Assembly (NCBI GenBank): GCA_026399435.1
Contig: JAPLQX010000044.1
Span: forward strand, 38,440-102,439
Source of the DNA: Rhodocyclales bacterium
GTDB taxonomy: Bacteria > Pseudomonadota > Gammaproteobacteria > Burkholderiales > Rhodocyclaceae
Direction of reading: 5' to 3'
DNA length: 64,000 bases
Under the pieces are notes generated by a model that saw only the letters and a program-made list of their open reading frames with translations, did no database searches and was not told the DNA's origin. Both the position numbers and the translations under genes were made by a program. Below, in pieces: positions 19,165-29,347 of this stretch. Numbering within the stretch: position 1 is the stretch's first letter; each line of letters begins with the position of its first letter.

Positions 19165-20127
19165 ATGGAATTCTTCCGCATCAGAAAAGATATCCCGTTC
19201 ATGCGCCATGCGCTGGTGTTCAACGTCATATCGTTGGCCACCTTCCTCCTGGCGGTGTTCTTCCTGATCAACAAGGGGTTGCACTTCTCGATCGAGTTCA
19301 CCGGCGGCACCTTGCTCGAAGTGAGCTATGCGCAGGCGCCCGATCTCGACAAGCTGCGTAAGCAGATGGAAGCCGACGGCTTTACCGATACCCAGGTGCA
19401 GAACTTCGGATCGTCGCGCGATGTGTTGATCCGCGTGCCGCTGTCAAAGGATGCCGAGACCTCAAAAGTGGGTGACCGCGTCATGGCTTCGCTGACAAAG
19501 GTCGGCGCTGGCGGTACGGCCGACAGTCCAGGGGCCGTCGGCGCCCCGACCCTGAAGCGTGTCGAGTTTGTCGGTCCGCAGGTGGGCAAGGAACTTGCGT
19601 CCGACGGGGCGTTGGCGCTGTTGCTGGTCGTGTGCGGCATCGTCCTTTACCTGGCGATGCGTTTCGAATGGCGCTTCGCGGTATCTGCCATTATCGCCAA
19701 CATGCACGACGTGGTGATCATTCTCGGTTGCTTCGCGCTGTTCCAGTGGGAGTTTTCCCTGCCGGTGCTGGCGGCCGTATTGGCGGTGCTGGGCTATTCG
19801 GTCAACGAGTCGGTGGTGGTGTTCGACCGTGTACGCGAAACCTTCAAGAAGAAGCGCGGCATGACGACGCCGCAGGTGCTCGATCACGCCATTACCAGCA
19901 CGATCTCGCGCACCATCATCACCCACGGCTGTACGCAGATGATGGTCACGTCGATGCTGATCTTCGGCGGCCCCGCGCTGCATTACTTTGCGCTGGCGCT
20001 GACCATCGGCATCCTGTTCGGCATCTATTCGTCAGTTCTCGTGGCCAGCCCATTGGTGATGTGGATGGGCGTTTCCCGCGAACAGTTCATCCAGGTCAAG
20101 GTCGAGAAACAGGAAGCCGTCGTCTGA
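19165..20127 (+). CDS. secF: SecF, protein translocase subunit
   Basis: Partner of SecD; six membrane helices with a periplasmic loop. Visible signatures are FSIEFTGGTLLEV near residue 45, GPQVGKELASDGALAL, and GYSVNESVVVFDRVRETF. The C-terminal helices contain SRTIITHGCTQMMV. Length is 320 residues. It ends the queA-secF operon; a convergent gene ends 37 bases downstream. Confidence 0.97.
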   Translation: MEFFRIRKDIPFMRHALVFNVISLATFLLAVFFLINKGLHFSIEFTGGTLLEVSYAQAPDLDKLRKQMEADGFTDTQVQNFGSSRDVLIRVPLSKDAETSKVGDRVMASLTKVGAGGTADSPGAVGAPTLKRVEFVGPQVGKELASDGALALLLVVCGIVLYLAMRFEWRFAVSAIIANMHDVVIILGCFALFQWEFSLPVLAAVLAVLGYSVNESVVVFDRVRETFKKKRGMTTPQVLDHAITSTISRTIITHGCTQMMVTSMLIFGGPALHYFALALTIGILFGIYSSVLVASPLVMWMGVSREQFIQVKVEKQEAVV

Positions 20128-20164
20128 CGGCGACGGCGTTTGCCGCGGACGCTTCGCCGGGAGG

Positions 20165-20494
20165 CTAGTCCGGCCCGACGGCGAAGATGTGCTTGACCCT
20201 CAGCGTAGCGTGCTGCCCGGCGACCATCTCCAGCAAGCGGTCGATGTTGGGGTGCTTGCCGGGGTTCTGCCGCGCATCCTCGGCGTGCTCGGCATAGAGT
20301 TCCAGTCCCTTTTTCGCGGCTTCGACCGTGATGGCGCCGTAGATCTGTCCGAGATGGTTGTAGATCGACAGCGAGCCGACTTGTCCCGACTTGTTTTCTA
20401 TCGTGGCGGCAACGGCGCCGTCGCTGTCCAGCAACTGGATTGCCGCGAGGTGCGAGATGCGCGGGAGTTGTTTGAGGTTTTCCGCGAAAGCCAT
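20165..20494 (-). CDS. DUF2322 family protein
   Basis: Small soluble protein (109 residues) of the DUF2322 family, which is found mainly in beta- and gammaproteobacteria and has no known function. The family pattern is clear: MAFAENLKQLP at the start, a central YNHLGQIYG, and LYAEHAEDARQNPGKHPNIDRL (two parts: LYAEHAEDA and NPGKHPNIDRL). No signal peptide or membrane helix. It lies one base after the purB stop in the same direction, so it is probably co-transcribed with purB. Confidence 0.85.
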   Translation of the reverse strand: MAFAENLKQLPRISHLAAIQLLDSDGAVAATIENKSGQVGSLSIYNHLGQIYGAITVEAAKKGLELYAEHAEDARQNPGKHPNIDRLLEMVAGQHATLRVKHIFAVGPD

Positions 20495-20495
20495 C

Positions 20496-21941
<1,446 letters not shown>

Positions 21942-22012
21942 TCACTGGGCCGTGGCCGCCGCGAGGCGCCATGGTATAGTTTCCGGGCCCCCAAAAAATG
22001 TGATTTGACCAA

Positions 22013-22621
22013 ATGAAACTGATCGCTTCTCTCACCAGTCCCTATGTCCGCAAGATCCGCATCGTGCTGGCCGAAAAGAAGATCGATTGTGAACTGGTCC
22101 TTGAATCGCCCTGGGTCGAAGGAAATCCGGTGTCGAAGTACAGTCCGCTGGGCAAGGTTCCCGTGCTGGTATTGGACGATGACAGTACCCTCTATGATTC
22201 CCGCGTAATTGCGGAGTATCTGGATACCGTGGCGCCGAACAATCGGCTGATTCCTGCTTCCGGGCGGGAGCGGATCAGCGTCAAGCGCTGGGAGGCGCTG
22301 GCGGATGGCATCCTCGATGCCGCCGTGGCGGCGTACATCGAATCGCTGCGTCCCGATGGAGAGCGCAGTCCGTCGTCGATGGAAAGACAGCGCGGCAAGA
22401 TCAGGCTGGCCCTGAAGGCGATGTCCGATGAACTGGGAGAGCAGCCCTGGTGTCACGGCAACAACCTGTCGTTGGCGGATATCGCCGTCGGCTGTACGCT
22501 GGGTTATGTGTCCTTCCGGCTTCCCGACATCCGTTGGAGCGAGCAATACGCCAATCTCGCGCAGCTTTACGAGAAGCTCATGCAGCGCTCCTCGTTTGCC
22601 GACACGGTGCCGCAGGCCTAG
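22013..22621 (+). CDS. Glutathione S-transferase family protein (YibF-like)
   Basis: Cytoplasmic GST-fold protein of 202 residues. The thioredoxin-like N-terminal domain has MKLIASLTSPYVRKIRI with the position-9 Ser that often activates glutathione, then LGKVPVL (cis-Pro) and DSRVIAEYLD for the gamma-glutamyl site. An all-helical C-terminal domain follows with a LSLADIAVGCTLGY signature. The physiological substrate is unknown. It is divergent from purB across 149 bases; TATAGT at about 21972 could be its -10 element. Confidence 0.87.
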   Translation: MKLIASLTSPYVRKIRIVLAEKKIDCELVLESPWVEGNPVSKYSPLGKVPVLVLDDDSTLYDSRVIAEYLDTVAPNNRLIPASGRERISVKRWEALADGILDAAVAAYIESLRPDGERSPSSMERQRGKIRLALKAMSDELGEQPWCHGNNLSLADIAVGCTLGYVSFRLPDIRWSEQYANLAQLYEKLMQRSSFADTVPQA

Positions 22622-22664
22622 TCAGGGATAAGGCCGCAGTACCCGGCGCTGCCGAAGCTTGGTT

Positions 22665-23048
22665 TTACTTCTCGTTTTTGGACTCGGCCGCCGCACCTTC
22701 AAGGCGCGCAATCAGGCGCGGCAGCAGGTTCTTTTCGGCCTGCTCGGTGAGCTCTCCCATCAGTTGGTCGGCCAGTCCGTCTGTGACCTTGAGCACCGCG
22801 TGGGGCAATTCCTGATCCAGCCAGCGCGAAAGCTCTTCGCGCAAGGCGTCAAGATGCTGTTGCATGTGCGGTGGCGCGGTGGCAAGTGCCGCTTCGTGTT
22901 CGGTGACGATGTCGGTGAGAACGGGCAAATCCTCCTCGGGCGCCGTGGCTTCAGTTGCCGGTCCGGACGAAGCTGCAACAAATACCCGGGTACGTCGAAT
23001 CAGCGCGTCGGCTTTGCGCAGGAGATCGTCCGTATCGTCGTCTGCCAT
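22665..23048 (-). CDS. Hypothetical acidic protein downstream of holC
   Basis: A 127-residue, acidic, mostly helical protein with no signal peptide or membrane segment. I do not recognise its family with certainty. It has a DLLRKADALIRRTRVFV segment, a Pro/Ala/Glu-rich linker, and a helix pair ending ARLEGAAAESKNEK. It starts three bases after the holC stop, so it belongs to the pepA-holC transcript. Similar small acidic ORFs follow holC in related bacteria, so it is likely a real gene of unknown role. Confidence 0.7.
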   Translation of the reverse strand: MADDDTDDLLRKADALIRRTRVFVAASSGPATEATAPEEDLPVLTDIVTEHEAALATAPPHMQQHLDALREELSRWLDQELPHAVLKVTDGLADQLMGELTEQAEKNLLPRLIARLEGAAAESKNEK

Positions 23049-23051
23049 CTC

Positions 23052-23477
23052 TTAGATCCCTGCCGAAATGTCGCGAGCGTCCAAAGGATAGCCTCGTTCG
23101 CGGTAAAAGCGGAAGCGCTCGCGCCCAGGCAGCCTGTCGCCATCTTCCACGCTGATGATTTCGATCAGTTGCTGAAATCGGCTGAAACCCGTCGGGATCT
23201 CGTCCGACAGATTCAACAGGCAGCCGTCGTGTGGCGGATTGTCGAGTTCGGACGCAATGAGGATCGGGGTTTCCGCAGCCAGTTTGTCCTCGGCCCGGCA
23301 GTGGGGCGTGAAGCCGGTGGCCGGGTATGTCCAGAGCAAACGGTCGAGCTGTTCGCTGCGCTCGCTGGCCGGCACATAGACCAGCACCCGGGTGCCGTCG
23401 CTGCTGGCGTTCCCGAGCCATGCAGCGATGGCGCGGAGTCGATCCCGCGCGCCGTGGAGAAAGGTGATTTGCGTCAT
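23052..23477 (-). CDS. holC: HolC, DNA polymerase III chi subunit
   Basis: Clamp-loader accessory subunit that binds single-strand-binding protein. The 141-residue protein begins [14 protein letters not shown] and shows [21 protein letters not shown] (in two parts: VLVYVPASE and LDRLLWTY) and the C-terminal [12 protein letters not shown]. The ATG at 23477 overlaps the pepA stop (ATGA), the usual pepA-holC coupling. A longer reading to 23654 lies inside pepA and is rejected. Confidence 0.92.
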   Translation of the reverse strand: MTQITFLHGARDRLRAIAAWLGNASSDGTRVLVYVPASERSEQLDRLLWTYPATGFTPHCRAEDKLAAETPILIASELDNPPHDGCLLNLSDEIPTGFSRFQQLIEIISVEDGDRLPGRERFRFYRERGYPLDARDISAGI

Positions 23478-24997
23478 CCCCGCTTGCGCTTGCCGGTCGG
23501 CTTCGGGGCGCGACTCGCGCGATCCATCAGGAAATGGGTCAGCAAGGGCACCGGTCGACCGGTTGCGCCCTTCTCCTTGCCGGAACGCCATGCGGTGCCG
23601 GCGATGTCGAGATGCGCCCAGCGGTACTTGTCGGCAAAGCGGGACAGGAAGCATGCGGCCGTGATGGTGCCGGCCGGGCGGCCGCCGATGTTTGCCATGT
23701 CGGCAAAGTTGCTTTTCAGCTGTTCCTGATAGTCATCCCACAGCGGCAGTTGCCAGGCACGGTCATAGGAGTCGTGGCCGGCATCGGTCAATTCCCTGGC
23801 CAGCCCGTCATTATTGGCGAGCAGGCCGGTGGCGACATGTCCGAGTGCGATCACGCAGGCGCCTGTCAGCGTGGCGATGTCAACCACGCACTCCGGTTCG
23901 AAGCGCTCGACATAAGTCAGTGCGTCGCAAAGTATCAGCCGGCCCTCGGCATCGGTGTTGAGGATCTCGACGGTCTGGCCCGACATCGACGTGATTACGT
24001 CACCCGGCTTGGTGGCCGCGCCTCCCGGCATGTTTTCCGTGGATGGAATGACGCCGACGATATTGAGCGGCAGCTTCATCAAGGCTGCCGCCTTGAGGGT
24101 GCCCAATACGCTGGCGGCGCCACACATGTCGTATTTCATCTCATCCATTTCGGCTCCCGGCTTGAGCGAAATGCCGCCGGAATCGAAAGTGATGCCCTTG
24201 CCGATCAGCACCACCGGTTTTGCGCCGCTGACACCGCCGGCATGGCGCAGGACGATGAATTTGGGGGGTTCATGCGATCCCCGGGCAACGGAGAGCAGGG
24301 TGTTCATGCCGAGTTTTTCCATGTCGGCGCGGTCGAGAACATCAACGCCGAGACCGTGCGATTTTGCGAGTTGCTTTGCCTGGTCGGCGAGATAGGTCGG
24401 CGTGCAGATGTTGCCGGGCAGATTGCCAAGGTCCTTTGCGAGTGCCATCCCTGCGGCAATCGCCAGTCCTTCAGCCAGAGCGGCTTCGGCGGCAGCAAGC
24501 TCATTGCGGCGTGTGACGCAGAATGTCAGTTTCCGCAACGGGCGACGAACTTCGTCCTTCTTCGATTTGAGGCGATCGAAGCGATAGAGTGTTTCCTGCA
24601 CTACGAGCGCGGCCTGTCTGATCTTCCAGGAAACATCGCGCTTTTTGACGGGGAGTTCCGTCAGATAGACCGTGCCGTCGAAACCGCCGGTTTCATTGAG
24701 CTGTCGAACGGCTGTCGCCAACGCCGCCCGGTATTCTTTTTCCCGGAATTCCCTTTCCTTGCCGAGTCCGACCAACAGGACGCGATCGGCTTCGACACCG
24801 GGAACGCCGTGCAGCAGCAGGCTGCTGCCGGCTTTGCCCTCCATGTCGCCGCGACGCAGGATGTCGCTGAGAAACTGGTCGGCGGCGTTGTCGATGACCT
24901 CCGCAGCCGCGGACAGCTTTCTCGGTTCGAAGATGCCGACCACGACACAAGCGCTGCGCTGCTTTTCCGGGCTTCCGCTTTTTATGCTAAATTCCAA
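23474..24997 (-). CDS. pepA: PepA, leucyl aminopeptidase
   Basis: Dizinc/manganese M17 aminopeptidase, a cytoplasmic hexamer in the family; in E. coli it also binds DNA. The catalytic signature [14 protein letters not shown] is at about 336-349, and [16 protein letters not shown] and [11 protein letters not shown] carry metal ligands. Length is 507 residues, with an N-terminal macro-like domain. The start is TTG at 24997 with GAGGAG six bases upstream; no nearby ATG fits. It is divergent from lptF. Confidence 0.96.
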   Translation of the reverse strand: MEFSIKSGSPEKQRSACVVVGIFEPRKLSAAAEVIDNAADQFLSDILRRGDMEGKAGSSLLLHGVPGVEADRVLLVGLGKEREFREKEYRAALATAVRQLNETGGFDGTVYLTELPVKKRDVSWKIRQAALVVQETLYRFDRLKSKKDEVRRPLRKLTFCVTRRNELAAAEAALAEGLAIAAGMALAKDLGNLPGNICTPTYLADQAKQLAKSHGLGVDVLDRADMEKLGMNTLLSVARGSHEPPKFIVLRHAGGVSGAKPVVLIGKGITFDSGGISLKPGAEMDEMKYDMCGAASVLGTLKAAALMKLPLNIVGVIPSTENMPGGAATKPGDVITSMSGQTVEILNTDAEGRLILCDALTYVERFEPECVVDIATLTGACVIALGHVATGLLANNDGLARELTDAGHDSYDRAWQLPLWDDYQEQLKSNFADMANIGGRPAGTITAACFLSRFADKYRWAHLDIAGTAWRSGKEKGATGRPVPLLTHFLMDRASRAPKPTGKRKRG

Positions 24998-25118
24998 AAT
25001 ATGCTCCTCGGGGACTACGGGAATTCGGGGAAATTGTTCTGTTTTGAGTGATTTCCGCTGCTAGTGCGATTATTCCCCAAGTTTTCACCAAAAGTCAAAG
25101 CAGAAACTCTCCTACACC

Positions 25119-26201
25119 ATGATTTTTCAGCGCGCCGCAATCCGGGAGTTCACCCATACTGCGGCAGGGGTTTTTGTCGCGCTGTTCGCCATTCTGATGA
25201 CCACCCAGTTGATTCGTTTGCTGGGCGACGCGGCGGGCGGGAAGCTCGCCTCCGAAGCCGTCATTGCTCTCCTGGGCTTTCGCGCCATCAGCTACCTGCC
25301 GGTGTTGCTTTCCTTGACTCTCTTCGTCGCCGTCCTGATGACCCTGTCGCGCTGGTATCGCGATTCTGAAATGGTTGTCTGGCTGGCGTCGGGCCTTCCT
25401 TTGACCGCATGGGTCGGGCCGGTGTTGAAGTTCGTCGGACCGCCCGTGGTGGTCATAGCGGTGCTCTCCCTGCTATTGGCTCCCTGGGCGACACAGAAGA
25501 GCGAGGCTTACCGCCAGAGCATGGATCAGCGCGACGATGTGGCCCGCGTGTCGCCAGGCACATTCAATGAGTCAAGTGCGGCTGACCGCGTATTCTTCGT
25601 CGAGAGCATGGCCGGCCAGGATGGCAGGGTAAAGAACGTCTTCATCAGCTCCATTCAGCAGGGCCGCTTGGGCGTGATGGCCACGGCGCAGGGTCATACA
25701 GAGACCGTGCCCAATGGCGATCGCTTCCTTGTTCTTGATCAGGGGCGGCGCTACGAAGGCACCGCGGGAACGGCGGAATATCGGGTGATGGAGTTTGATC
25801 GCTACGCCTTGCGCATCGAAACCAAGGAAGCCCGCGGTTTTGAAGACTCGCCCCGCACCAAGCCGCTGTGGGAGCTTGTGCGGGATCCACAGCCGGCAAA
25901 TCTGGCTGAACTCCTCTGGCGTCTCGGGCTGCCTCTTGCCGCGCTGAATCTGGCCGTGCTGGCAATACCCCTGGCGTTCGTCAATCCGCGTGCGGGGCGC
26001 ACCAACAACCTTGTTTTTGCGCTGCTCACCTACATGATCTACAGCAATCTGCTCAGTGTCAGTCAGGCATGGGTTGCGCAAGGGAAATTGCCTTTCGAGA
26101 TCGGCGTCTGGGCCGTGCACGTCGGCATGTTCCTGCTTCTGATTGTTCTCTTCTACCGACGGCAAAATCCCCTGGCGTGGGGAAAACTGCGGTGGCGCTG
26201 A
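25119..26201 (+). CDS. lptF: LptF, lipopolysaccharide export permease
   Basis: Inner-membrane subunit of the LptB2FG transporter that extracts LPS toward LptC. The YjgP/YjgQ family layout is visible: MIFQRAAIREFTHTAAGVFV helices (two parts: IFQRAAIREF and THTAAGVFV), three helices before and three after a periplasmic beta-jellyroll (about 135-270). Length is 360 residues. The lptG GTG start lies inside the last codons, so the genes are translationally coupled. Confidence 0.95.
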   Translation: MIFQRAAIREFTHTAAGVFVALFAILMTTQLIRLLGDAAGGKLASEAVIALLGFRAISYLPVLLSLTLFVAVLMTLSRWYRDSEMVVWLASGLPLTAWVGPVLKFVGPPVVVIAVLSLLLAPWATQKSEAYRQSMDQRDDVARVSPGTFNESSAADRVFFVESMAGQDGRVKNVFISSIQQGRLGVMATAQGHTETVPNGDRFLVLDQGRRYEGTAGTAEYRVMEFDRYALRIETKEARGFEDSPRTKPLWELVRDPQPANLAELLWRLGLPLAALNLAVLAIPLAFVNPRAGRTNNLVFALLTYMIYSNLLSVSQAWVAQGKLPFEIGVWAVHVGMFLLLIVLFYRRQNPLAWGKLRWR

Positions 26202-27271
26202 AACTGTACGAGCGCCATCTGGCGCGCGAAATCTATGCGTCCACGGGTCTGGTGCTGCTGGCCTTCCTGATGCTTTTCGCTTTCTTCGATCTGATCCATC
26301 AGCTCGAAAGCATAGGCAAGGGCGGCTATCAGCTTCAGCATGCGCTCGGCTATGTGGCACTGACCTTGCCCGGACGCTTGTATGAGTTGTTCCCGATCGG
26401 CGTTCTGATCGGCACCCTTTATGCGCTTACGCTCCTCGCCCGCCACTCCGAGATTACCGTTTTGCGCGCGGCCGGTCTCTCCACGAGAGATTTATTGTTC
26501 ACACTGGCCAAGATAGGGCTGGTATTCGCCGTTTTGACGCTGTTGGTAGGTGAACTGATTGCCCCACCGGCTGAGCGGGCCGCCCAGCAACTCAGACTCA
26601 AGGCCATGGGAGCACTGGTCGCACAGGAGTTTCGTTCCGGCCTTTGGGTGAGAGACGAACACTCGTTCGTGAATGTTCGCGAGGTACTTCCTGATGCTTC
26701 ACTCCAGAGCGTGCGCGTATTCGAGTTCGATGAGCGGTTTCAATTGCTGTCGATCAGTCAAGCCGAACGCGGCCGCTACCTCAACGCCGGCACATGGTCG
26801 CTGGAAGACGTGGTCCGCACGGTATTTTCGGGTGACATGGCACATGTGGAACGATATAGCCAACTCACTTGGAAATCAGCACTCAATCCGGATCTGCTGG
26901 CAGTGCTCCTGGTGGTTCCGGAGCGCATGTCGCTGGTGAACCTCTACCTCTTCATTCGGCACTTGAGCGGAAACCAGCAGAAGACCGATCGCTACGACAT
27001 CGCGATGTGGAAGAAGCTGATTTATCCTTTGGCGACGCTGGTGATGATGGCGCTGGCGCTGCCGTTTGCCTACATGCAGGATCGCATGGGCGCGGTCAGC
27101 ATTCGGGTATTTGCCGGCATCATGCTCGGCATCGGTTTCCACATGCTGAACGGCCTGTTTTCCAGTCTCGGCGTAATCAACAGCTGGCCCCCATTCTTTT
27201 CTGCAATAACTCCCAGCGTGCTGTTCTTGATGACTGCCGCGGGGATGCTCTGGTGGGTTGAGCGGCGCTAA
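26192..27271 (+). CDS. lptG: LptG, lipopolysaccharide export permease
   Basis: Partner permease of LptF. The start is taken as GTG 26192, giving ALKLYERHLAREIYAST as in homologues and a 10-base overlap with lptF. Six helices flank a periplasmic domain; conserved segments are YELFPIGVLIGTLY, LRAAGLS and the final SVLFLMTAAGMLWWVERR (two parts). The product is 359 residues. The stop overlaps the convergent RDD gene by four bases. Confidence 0.95.
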   Translation: MALKLYERHLAREIYASTGLVLLAFLMLFAFFDLIHQLESIGKGGYQLQHALGYVALTLPGRLYELFPIGVLIGTLYALTLLARHSEITVLRAAGLSTRDLLFTLAKIGLVFAVLTLLVGELIAPPAERAAQQLRLKAMGALVAQEFRSGLWVRDEHSFVNVREVLPDASLQSVRVFEFDERFQLLSISQAERGRYLNAGTWSLEDVVRTVFSGDMAHVERYSQLTWKSALNPDLLAVLLVVPERMSLVNLYLFIRHLSGNQQKTDRYDIAMWKKLIYPLATLVMMALALPFAYMQDRMGAVSIRVFAGIMLGIGFHMLNGLFSSLGVINSWPPFFSAITPSVLFLMTAAGMLWWVERR

Positions 27272-27729
27272 TCGGCGTAGATCGGCACCTCTTCGTGCTT
27301 GAACACGATCCGCGTACCTGCCAGCCGATCATGAAGGAACTGGCGGTTGTGATCGAATAGCGCCCAGAGGACTCCCACACCAAAATAGACGATGCTGGGC
27401 CAGGCCAGGACATAACGCAGCGCCAGGCGACCCAGAGACGGCGGTTCACCGCTCGAAGTCGACAGCCGGATCTTCCAGGTCTGCATCGCCAAGGTCTGGC
27501 CCCCGTGATGCCAGTACCAGATGAAGTAGGCGCCGAGCACCACGAAGACATGGCTGATCAGCACCCAGCCCGGGGAAACGATGCCGAACCCCATGCCTAT
27601 GGCGAGGTGCGGCAACATGAAGGTTACCGAAAGCACACCCAGCAGCAGCAGACTTTCGTATGCCATGCTGGCCAAACGACGGCGCAAGCCGGGCAGTTGG
27701 CCGCTGGACGTGGCCACAGAGGCGGACAT
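27268..27729 (-). CDS. RDD family membrane protein
   Basis: Small polytopic membrane protein (153 residues) with the RDD family pattern: RRRLASMAYESLLLLGVL with the Arg-x2-Ala-x2-Asp-like start, a second helix, GQTLAMQTWKIRL, and a third helix RLALRYVLAWPSIV. Function of the family is not settled; some members affect ion or osmotic homeostasis. The last gene of a minus-strand run: sigma factor, DUF3619, DUF3106, RDD. Confidence 0.88.
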   Translation of the reverse strand: MSASVATSSGQLPGLRRRLASMAYESLLLLGVLSVTFMLPHLAIGMGFGIVSPGWVLISHVFVVLGAYFIWYWHHGGQTLAMQTWKIRLSTSSGEPPSLGRLALRYVLAWPSIVYFGVGVLWALFDHNRQFLHDRLAGTRIVFKHEEVPIYAD

Positions 27730-27738
27730 GGTTGCGAA

Positions 27739-28272
27739 CTAGCGTGCTACGGCTTGGTCGACCGGGGCGATCGACGGTGGAGCGCTTGGTGCTGGCGGCG
27801 GTTTGGCAGCAACCGGCTGCTTTGAGGGGGCTGGGCGCGGCGTTGGCTTCTGAGTCGCCTCGGCCTTGAGGCGGGTTTTCTCGCTTTCGGGCAGGTCCTT
27901 GTATTCCTGCCACTTCTGTTTGACCGCAGTCTTCTGTTCGGGAGGGGCCTTTTGCAGGGATTTGTACTTGTCCCGTGCCCGCTTGCGCTCATCGGGCGTC
28001 AGTTTGGCCCAGTCTGTCATTCGGCGCTGCAGGCGCGCCTGCTCTTCCGCGTTCAATGACGGGTAGCGCTGGGCGATTCCAAGCCATTTCTTTCGCTGGA
28101 AGCCATTCATCTTGTCCCAACTGGCAGCCAGCGGCGCGAGGGCACGCTGCTGCTGCGCATTCAGCTCCGCCCAGGATGGCTGCGGAAGCGGAGGGAGAAT
28201 GACTGCATGGCCCAGCGGAGAGGCCAGCCAGAGCGCTACTGCGAGGATGAGTCCGAAGCGCGCTCGAGCCAT
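27739..28272 (-). CDS. DUF3106 exported protein
   Basis: Secreted or periplasmic protein of 177 residues. A signal peptide covers about residues 1-23. The mature part is made of repeated helix motifs rich in Trp, Pro and charged residues (WAELNAQQQRALAPLA, LNAEEQARLQRRM, LTPDERKRARDKY, LPESEKTRLKAE), the DUF3106 pattern. A Pro/Ala-rich tail ends the protein. The function is unknown. It overlaps the end of the DUF3619 gene by 37 bases, so the two are co-translated. Confidence 0.85.
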   Translation of the reverse strand: MARARFGLILAVALWLASPLGHAVILPPLPQPSWAELNAQQQRALAPLAASWDKMNGFQRKKWLGIAQRYPSLNAEEQARLQRRMTDWAKLTPDERKRARDKYKSLQKAPPEQKTAVKQKWQEYKDLPESEKTRLKAEATQKPTPRPAPSKQPVAAKPPPAPSAPPSIAPVDQAVAR

Positions 28273-28622
28273 GCGTGGAAGCCTCGATCAAGATAGGCGG
28301 AAGGGGGAAGTTCGTCGACAAGGAGGGCGCTGTCGATTTCCTCGTATTCCTGAACCTGTTCAAAGGCGTTCCAGTAATAAGTACCCGTCGCGCCGATAGT
28401 CAGGGCAATGACCGCAAGCAGGCTGCGGGCGTTTGAAAAAAACGCAAGCTCCACATTCTGTCCGATTCCGGCCAGGCGCAAACCCCTTACCGGCACCCGC
28501 TGGCTGCTCAAGGCGGCCTGACGAGCCTGATGAAGGCGGCCAGCTACTTCACGATCAAGAACATCCAGACCCTGATTGAGAATTTGCCTCGCTTTATAAC
28601 CGAATTCGTTTTCGCCGTTCAT
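28236..28622 (-). CDS. DUF3619 membrane protein
   Basis: A 128-residue protein with a soluble helical N-terminal half (GYKARQILNQGLDVLD, then AGRLHQARQAALS) and one membrane helix (about 68-88). The short C-terminal part contains LLVDELPPSAYLDRGFHAWL. This is the DUF3619 layout. It directly follows the sigma factor gene (ATGA overlap), a position suited to a membrane-bound anti-sigma-like partner, but this role is inference and unproven for the family. Confidence 0.82.
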   Translation of the reverse strand: MNGENEFGYKARQILNQGLDVLDREVAGRLHQARQAALSSQRVPVRGLRLAGIGQNVELAFFSNARSLLAVIALTIGATGTYYWNAFEQVQEYEEIDSALLVDELPPSAYLDRGFHAWLERASDSSSQ

Positions 28623-29182
28623 AGCTCTATGCCTTTCGCCTTAAGTGCTGCGGCCAGAGTGTGAGTAGCGCGCGAACAGTGTGTCTTCACGCTACCCTCC
28701 GAACAACCCATCGCCGCCGCGGTTTCGGCAATATCCATTTCCTCCCAGTAACGCATCAGGAAGGCTTGGCGTTGACGTGGAGGTAGTTTCTCGATCTCTT
28801 TTTCAATGACAGCAAGGAGTTGCGATCGCTCCAACTGCCGGTGTGGAGTGAGCAAACCATCAGACTCATTCTCCGCCGAGAAAGTTTCAAGCGGATCAGC
28901 ATCTTCATCGTCACCGGGAGAAAGGGACGAGAGCAAAGTTGTCCACAGGGACCTGACCTTGGACCGGCGGTAGCAGTCCCGAATGGCGTTTTGCAGGATT
29001 CTCTGAAACAGCATGGGCCATTCGGCGACGGGCCGATCACCATATTTCTCCGCGAGGCGCATCATCGCGTCCTGAACGATGTCGAGGGCGGTTTCCTCGT
29101 TTCGAATGGCGAACATGGCCTGTTTGAAGGCTCGTCGCTCTACGCTGGCAAGAAAATCAGAAAGTTCGGTTCGGGAACTCAG
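28619..29182 (-). CDS. Sigma-70 family RNA polymerase sigma factor, probable CTG start
   Basis: ECF-like sigma factor. Region 2 contains ALDIVQDAMMRLAEKYGDRP and FQRILQNAIRDCYRR; region 4 is LPPRQRQAFLMRYWEEMDIAETAAAMGCSEGSVKTH in parts. The first ATG, at 29116, would cut into region 2. The frame is open further upstream to a TAG at about 29235; the part SDFLASVERRAFKQA matches homologue N-termini. The best start is CTG 29182, with CAGGAG upstream; no ATG, GTG or TTG occurs there. Read this way the protein has 187 residues. It heads the sigma-DUF3619-DUF3106-RDD run, divergent from ilvB. Confidence 0.85.
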   Translation of the reverse strand: MSSRTELSDFLASVERRAFKQAMFAIRNEETALDIVQDAMMRLAEKYGDRPVAEWPMLFQRILQNAIRDCYRRSKVRSLWTTLLSSLSPGDDEDADPLETFSAENESDGLLTPHRQLERSQLLAVIEKEIEKLPPRQRQAFLMRYWEEMDIAETAAAMGCSEGSVKTHCSRATHTLAAALKAKGIEL

Positions 29183-29250
29183 AGGATGGCTCCTGCCAGC
29201 TTTCAGCAGTTTTTTAGTACGAAGGACAGACTATATCCGCAAGGGATACC

Positions 29251-29274
29251 GTCTGCGGTGCGATCTCCGCAGAC
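29251..29274. promoter_or_regulatory. Perfect 8-bp inverted repeat upstream of ilvB
   Basis: GTCTGCGG and CCGCAGAC with an eight-base loop, in the 165-base region between the sigma factor gene and ilvB. It may be an operator or a 5' leader hairpin of the ilv operon. No branched-chain leader peptide was found here. Confidence 0.4.
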
Positions 29275-29347
29275 ATAAATCTTGACCATTCGCGGGCGAG
29301 TCAGTAAGGTTATACGTTTCACTCGAAAAGTGTAACAGGTGTAATCA

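Noticed and set aside
29183..29347. Branched-chain amino acid leader peptide before ilvB
   Set aside because: No short ORF rich in Ile, Leu or Val with a start codon is present; only an inverted repeat and a small hairpin are seen.
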